DNA from: Coffea arabica
Lineage: Eukaryota; Streptophyta; Magnoliopsida; Gentianales; Rubiaceae
DNA length: 64,000 nt
NCBI RefSeq assembly: GCF_036785885.1
Contig: NC_092316.1
Coordinates: forward strand, 16,671,001-16,735,000
Direction: 5' to 3'
Part shown: piece after piece, positions 60,463-64,000 of the stretch
How the letters are laid out: every line of letters starts with the position of its first letter
Numbering within the stretch: position 1 is the stretch's first letter
Program-made: the position numbers and the translations under genes
Notes under the pieces: model-generated
The model's database searches: none
The model's input: only the letters and a program-made list of their open reading frames with translations
Told to the model about the DNA's origin: nothing

Positions 60463-61802
60463 TAAAGCTTATTAACGGTGGACTCCTCAAGTTCATTTGA
60501 GCTAATTTTTTGAGAATTGCCCTAAAATTCTCATTGCACTCTAACCAACTAAATATATTATTTAGTTTTTAATGTTTTCTGAAAGATATTTTTTATTTTT
60601 TATTTTCCCCCAGATGTATCCTAAGCTGAAGAATATTAAAACCGCTATTTGCTGTCAACTATGGGTTCTAAGTTATGATGTTTTCGACCAACAGTGGCAT
60701 GTTGTAATATATTCTTAATTAGTCAGATTTTTCATTTTTCAATATCGCCTCTGATGTTATATTGTTATTAGCATAACCACATCAGCTCATTTTTTTACCA
60801 CTAGTTCGTTTGGCCTATCATCATGGATACTTTACCAAAACTCAGCAGCAAGCATCTATTTCTTAAATTTAATTTGTGCACTATCTTCTTAAACCTTTAT
60901 TCAAGGAAATAGGTATGGTTGTGCTTACACACCACATAGATAAATTTTTGAATACATTTCTACTAATTCAAATTACATGTCCAAATAGTGTCACACAAAT
61001 CACCAAACAATAGCATACTTGCCCTATATCTTCTTCATCTATGAATCAAGCCATACCAAATCATTCACTTGTTCACAATAATCAACTGCCAACACCGTTT
61101 CCACCATTGCACATTTCCTATCCCGTTTTTCTAAATATGCAACTACTCTCACCAAGTGTGTATGTTTTCATTACACTTGACCATGCCAACAAAACCATAC
61201 ACATGAAATTAGTATCAGTGCAATAGGTTCCATGTACTATTAAAAAATTTCCTTACATTACCTGTGAGCATCCAATTTCACTGATCGTGCTACTAAAGTC
61301 GTTTTGAGCTCCTTCCACCCAAAATCACTGCTACATTTTCGAACATGCTGCTCATTTGAGAGCACTCAATGAATCTCAATAATAAAGCATTATCTGTGAC
61401 TCTTTTTCTTCATTGATGTACTTCTCAATCTTATCTTTTTCACTATTTCTATTCGACATGTTCTTGCATTATGCTCATCCCTCAATCTATGAAAATATAA
61501 ACAAATTATTTTTATCCTTAAACATTAAGTATAGGCAATCTTATGATGACACACATGCATTACAAATATAGTAATATTTATAATAATGCTATAAGAGATA
61601 AGATATTACCGGTACTCTTCATATTTCTTGTGCTTGCTCTTTTACCGAGTCTTGTGATCACTTTTCTCCCTCGTGTAATTGGGATCTAACATACTAATAT
61701 TTTTTCAATTTTCTAGTATCTCATATTCACCAAATTTTGAGTAGCGGTCTCCTATGCCTTGATTAATACACTGCGGCTGCCAAGTATAAATCTCTTTCTG
61801 GA
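60463..61802. other. Intergenic, no gene seen
   Basis: AT-rich sequence adjoining the FAR1/MULE remnant, and possibly part of the same dead element. No supported exon. Confidence 0.3.
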
Positions 61803-63200
61803 TCATCTTCCTTGCCTGTCAAAAACCACTTCTAAAGGTGAAGCATAAAAGTACATTGTTTTGCATTCTTGCATGAATGTACTGTAACTAGTCATTCTAC
61901 TCAAGTCTTCTGGAAAAACACCTTCATCGATTACACTCATCCACCTATACAATATACATGAAACTAGAATCTCAATTATTTGTTCACATATTATTACCTT
62001 AAACATATGCAGGTATAATAGTCACATTGATTCATATCTCAAGTACAAGTACCTAATTTCTCCATTTCTGCTCTGCTATTCATGTCAACACCTACTCTTT
62101 TTCATCGTCTTGGTACTTTATAAATGTATAAGTACATCCATATTCATATAACTCCATATTTCAATAAATAGATCCTGTCTCTTTAGATGTTTCTTTACCC
62201 TATAAAACCTATCTCTTGTATAAATTTGGACAACACTACTCTTGATTAACTTCATCTCTATTGTCATGATAGGTGTTTTATCATTGTCTCGTGGACTTTT
62301 CTAAACTCTGTGTGTCACATGTATGATAACACTATTTCATATATTTTCACAAAGTTATACAACTTCATTTGGAAGTTCAAAATACCCTTCAGATATGTAT
62401 TCATACTTTTACATTTTTGAATGCTTCTCATTCTTACAAAAAATCTCCCCTCAGATATGCCTCTGTCAATATATTTTGCCATTTATACATCTTGTCCATC
62501 CATGCATTTCTCTCTAGTCCACACTCCTTAATGAAGTTTCTCCATCTGAACTCAAACTCATTTATACTACACTTCATACCCATGAGACGGACAAATTTGC
62601 TCGTGAACTCTGTTGATCATATATTGATCCCACAATTTTTATCCATGTGTCATGAGCATAGCCTGTGACGAGTTTTGAGAATAAATTTTTCTATTGCTTT
62701 CTGCATTGACCTATCACTATTTGTCATCACAACTATTGGTTTCTTGCCATCCATGGCCTCAAGAAATGTTTTCAAAATCTAATCGTAAGTTACTACATTT
62801 TCATAGGCTATTAATGCACACCCAAATATAGTTTTGCAATAGTGATTATTTACTCCAACAAATATAACCAACGGCCTCTCATAATCATTTGTCTAGTATG
62901 TACTACCAAAAACTAGAATATCTTTAAAATAATTGTAGTATATTCTTGATCTCGAGTCTACTTAGAACGATGTGCTTAATCTACCTTCATCATCTTGTAA
63001 ATACTTGAAGTAAAACATCTTGTCTTTATCTTGTAAATCTGACATATACCCTAATGCTCTTTTTACATCACCCAAATCAATTACCTTCTTCTTCATCTTA
63101 TCAATTTTATTTTATAAGTCTTTCACCATAAATCCAAGCTTGTGTATCCATTGAATTGTACAACAAAATACTGCATTATCTAGGATGTCTTAATTCCCAC
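61803..63200 (-). pseudogene. FAR1-related / MULE transposase pseudogene
   Basis: Minus-strand pieces in family order: a start near 63110 (KKKVIDLGDVKRALGY, KDKMFYFKYLQDDEG); the DDE region at about 62700-62950 (RPLVIFVGVNNHYCKTIFGC, FLEAMDGKKPIVVMTNSD); then TRHRLC and the MRSIQKCKSMNTYLKG segment at about 62390; then the SWIM-adjacent part at about 61800-62260 (KSSVVQIYTRDRFYRVKKH, ILYRWMSVIDEG). It has many stops (for example at the GSTY and KTIF surroundings) and at least one frameshift near 62440. The family comprises MULE transposases and the domesticated FHY3/FAR1 regulators. The decay points to a dead transposon copy. Confidence 0.8.
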
Positions 63201-63267
63201 CATTTTTATTATCTTCACTTAAGCATAATCTGCATCATCAAGTTTCCTATGTGACTTCAAAAACTGA

Positions 63268-63923
63268 TGATACGATTCTCGATAAATCAAGACAAATTAA
63301 GAACGTGAACCACAAACCTTGAACCTAGATTAAGGATCCATATTTGGGATGAAATTCGTAATCAATCAAAGACAGCTCACGATTGACTAGAATAGATAGA
63401 ACGATGCCACAATTAAGATGAATACTTGATTGATAAGTCGATGAAACATCTTACTTTAACTCTAAGATGTTCAAGACGGCTTTCACAAGCCAAAAGAACT
63501 TTCTCTCAAGAAAGAAATTCTGAAAAATTTCTCACAAAATTTTATTAATTCATATCTTAAAGAAATAATGCATGACTTAAGCTATTTATAGCCTTTGCAA
63601 GGATGGCTAGAATAATAAATTAAACCTACCTAAATTTGGACAACTAATTCGGCTATAACAAGATTCAAATCAAAACTCAAACCATTGGCTCAAAAGATGA
63701 TCTACATAACCTAGCCATTAACCATCAATTAACACGAGTAACCAACTAACAACTTGTTGAAAATAACCAAACTAACGATACTAACAACTAAATAACAATT
63801 ATAACTTACATAAACATGCTAAAACCAAGGAAGGGACAGATCTATAGAGTTTCAATAGATTAACTACTCTTTTATTTTGAATCATCTTTAGAACTTGACA
63901 CCATTGACCCCATGTTCATATCA
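63268..63923 (-). repeat. LTR of a Ty3/gypsy-type retrotransposon
   Basis: 656 bp bounded by TGATA and TATCA. On the minus strand it has a TATA signal (GGCTATAAATAGC, about 63585) and an AATAAAATTTTG-type signal. A polypurine tract abuts its upstream end (63924-63936), so this is the 3' LTR of an element running off the right edge. The possible target duplicate ACTGA at 63263-63267 cannot be checked. It inserted beside the FAR1/MULE remnant. Confidence 0.8.
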
Positions 63924-64000
63924 TTCCCTTTCTCTTAAAAGAGATTTGCCCACAAATCGACAGATTGAAAAAAATACAGCACTTTGGGTAACACTTTCAT
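63924..64000 (-). mobile_element. 3' end of gypsy polyprotein and polypurine tract (partial)
   Basis: On the minus strand a frame reading VDLWANLF then stop overlaps a purine tract AAGAGAAAGGGAA that touches the LTR. Plant gypsy polyproteins commonly end in a VDLRTN(L/P)FQEGGND-like string, which this resembles. The rest of the element lies outside. Confidence 0.6.

Overview
The window is nuclear DNA of a flowering plant. It is AT-rich, most genes are split by canonical GT..AG introns, and it is dense with plant transposons (copia and gypsy LTR elements, an L1-type LINE, Mutator-like and hAT elements, MITEs, SINEs). The gene families (CBP60, UGT74, TMEM161, calreticulin) suggest a eudicot, but I cannot name the species. 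The only gene models I regard as complete are one CBP60 gene (40728-45943, minus) and one UGT74-type glucosyltransferase (25165-27480, minus). Most other gene-like sequence is duplicated, chimeric, truncated or broken.

Left half (1-27.8 kb): a local array of CBP60-like calmodulin-binding transcription factor genes and UGT74 genes, all on the minus strand. From right to left it holds an intact UGT74; a divergent CBP60-like pseudogene C (about 15.3-18.85 kb) fused in frame to a second CBP60 copy A (6135-15316); a UGT74 exon-2 fragment (5323-6056); and the 5' exons of a further divergent CBP60-like gene D, whose body lies left of the window. Block 1-6108 and block 18172-25975 are duplicates of each other. 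The second block was later enlarged by a 1.76-kb Mutator-like element and a LINE. Copy A carries a 4.68-kb Ty1/copia element in an intron and a 2-bp frameshift. Its paralogue B at 40.7-45.9 kb keeps the uninterrupted intron and provides the empty site.

Middle (27.8-37.5 kb): a large imperfect inverted repeat. Its outer arms are two copies of the UGT74 upstream region (65 bases match perfectly in inverse orientation). Its inner arms are arrays of a roughly 107-bp tandem repeat in opposite orientations. Between the arrays lie a CACTA-type terminus, one long exon of a TMEM161-like membrane protein, and the last five exons of a calreticulin gene ending in K-DEL, both on the plus strand. Neither has its 5' exons. 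This looks like captured or shuffled gene fragments inside a foldback structure.

Right part (37.5-64 kb): the intact CBP60 gene B, an orphan terminal exon (39698-39930), then about 18 kb of decayed transposon DNA. That stretch holds SINEs, MITEs, a hAT element with an 8-bp target duplication, Mutator-like ends, a LINE RNase H remnant, a FAR1/MULE transposase pseudogene, and a gypsy LTR running off the right edge.

CBP60g/SARD1 proteins are known regulators of salicylate synthesis, and some UGT74F enzymes glucosylate salicylate. The interleaving of the two families could therefore be functionally related, but that is inference only.
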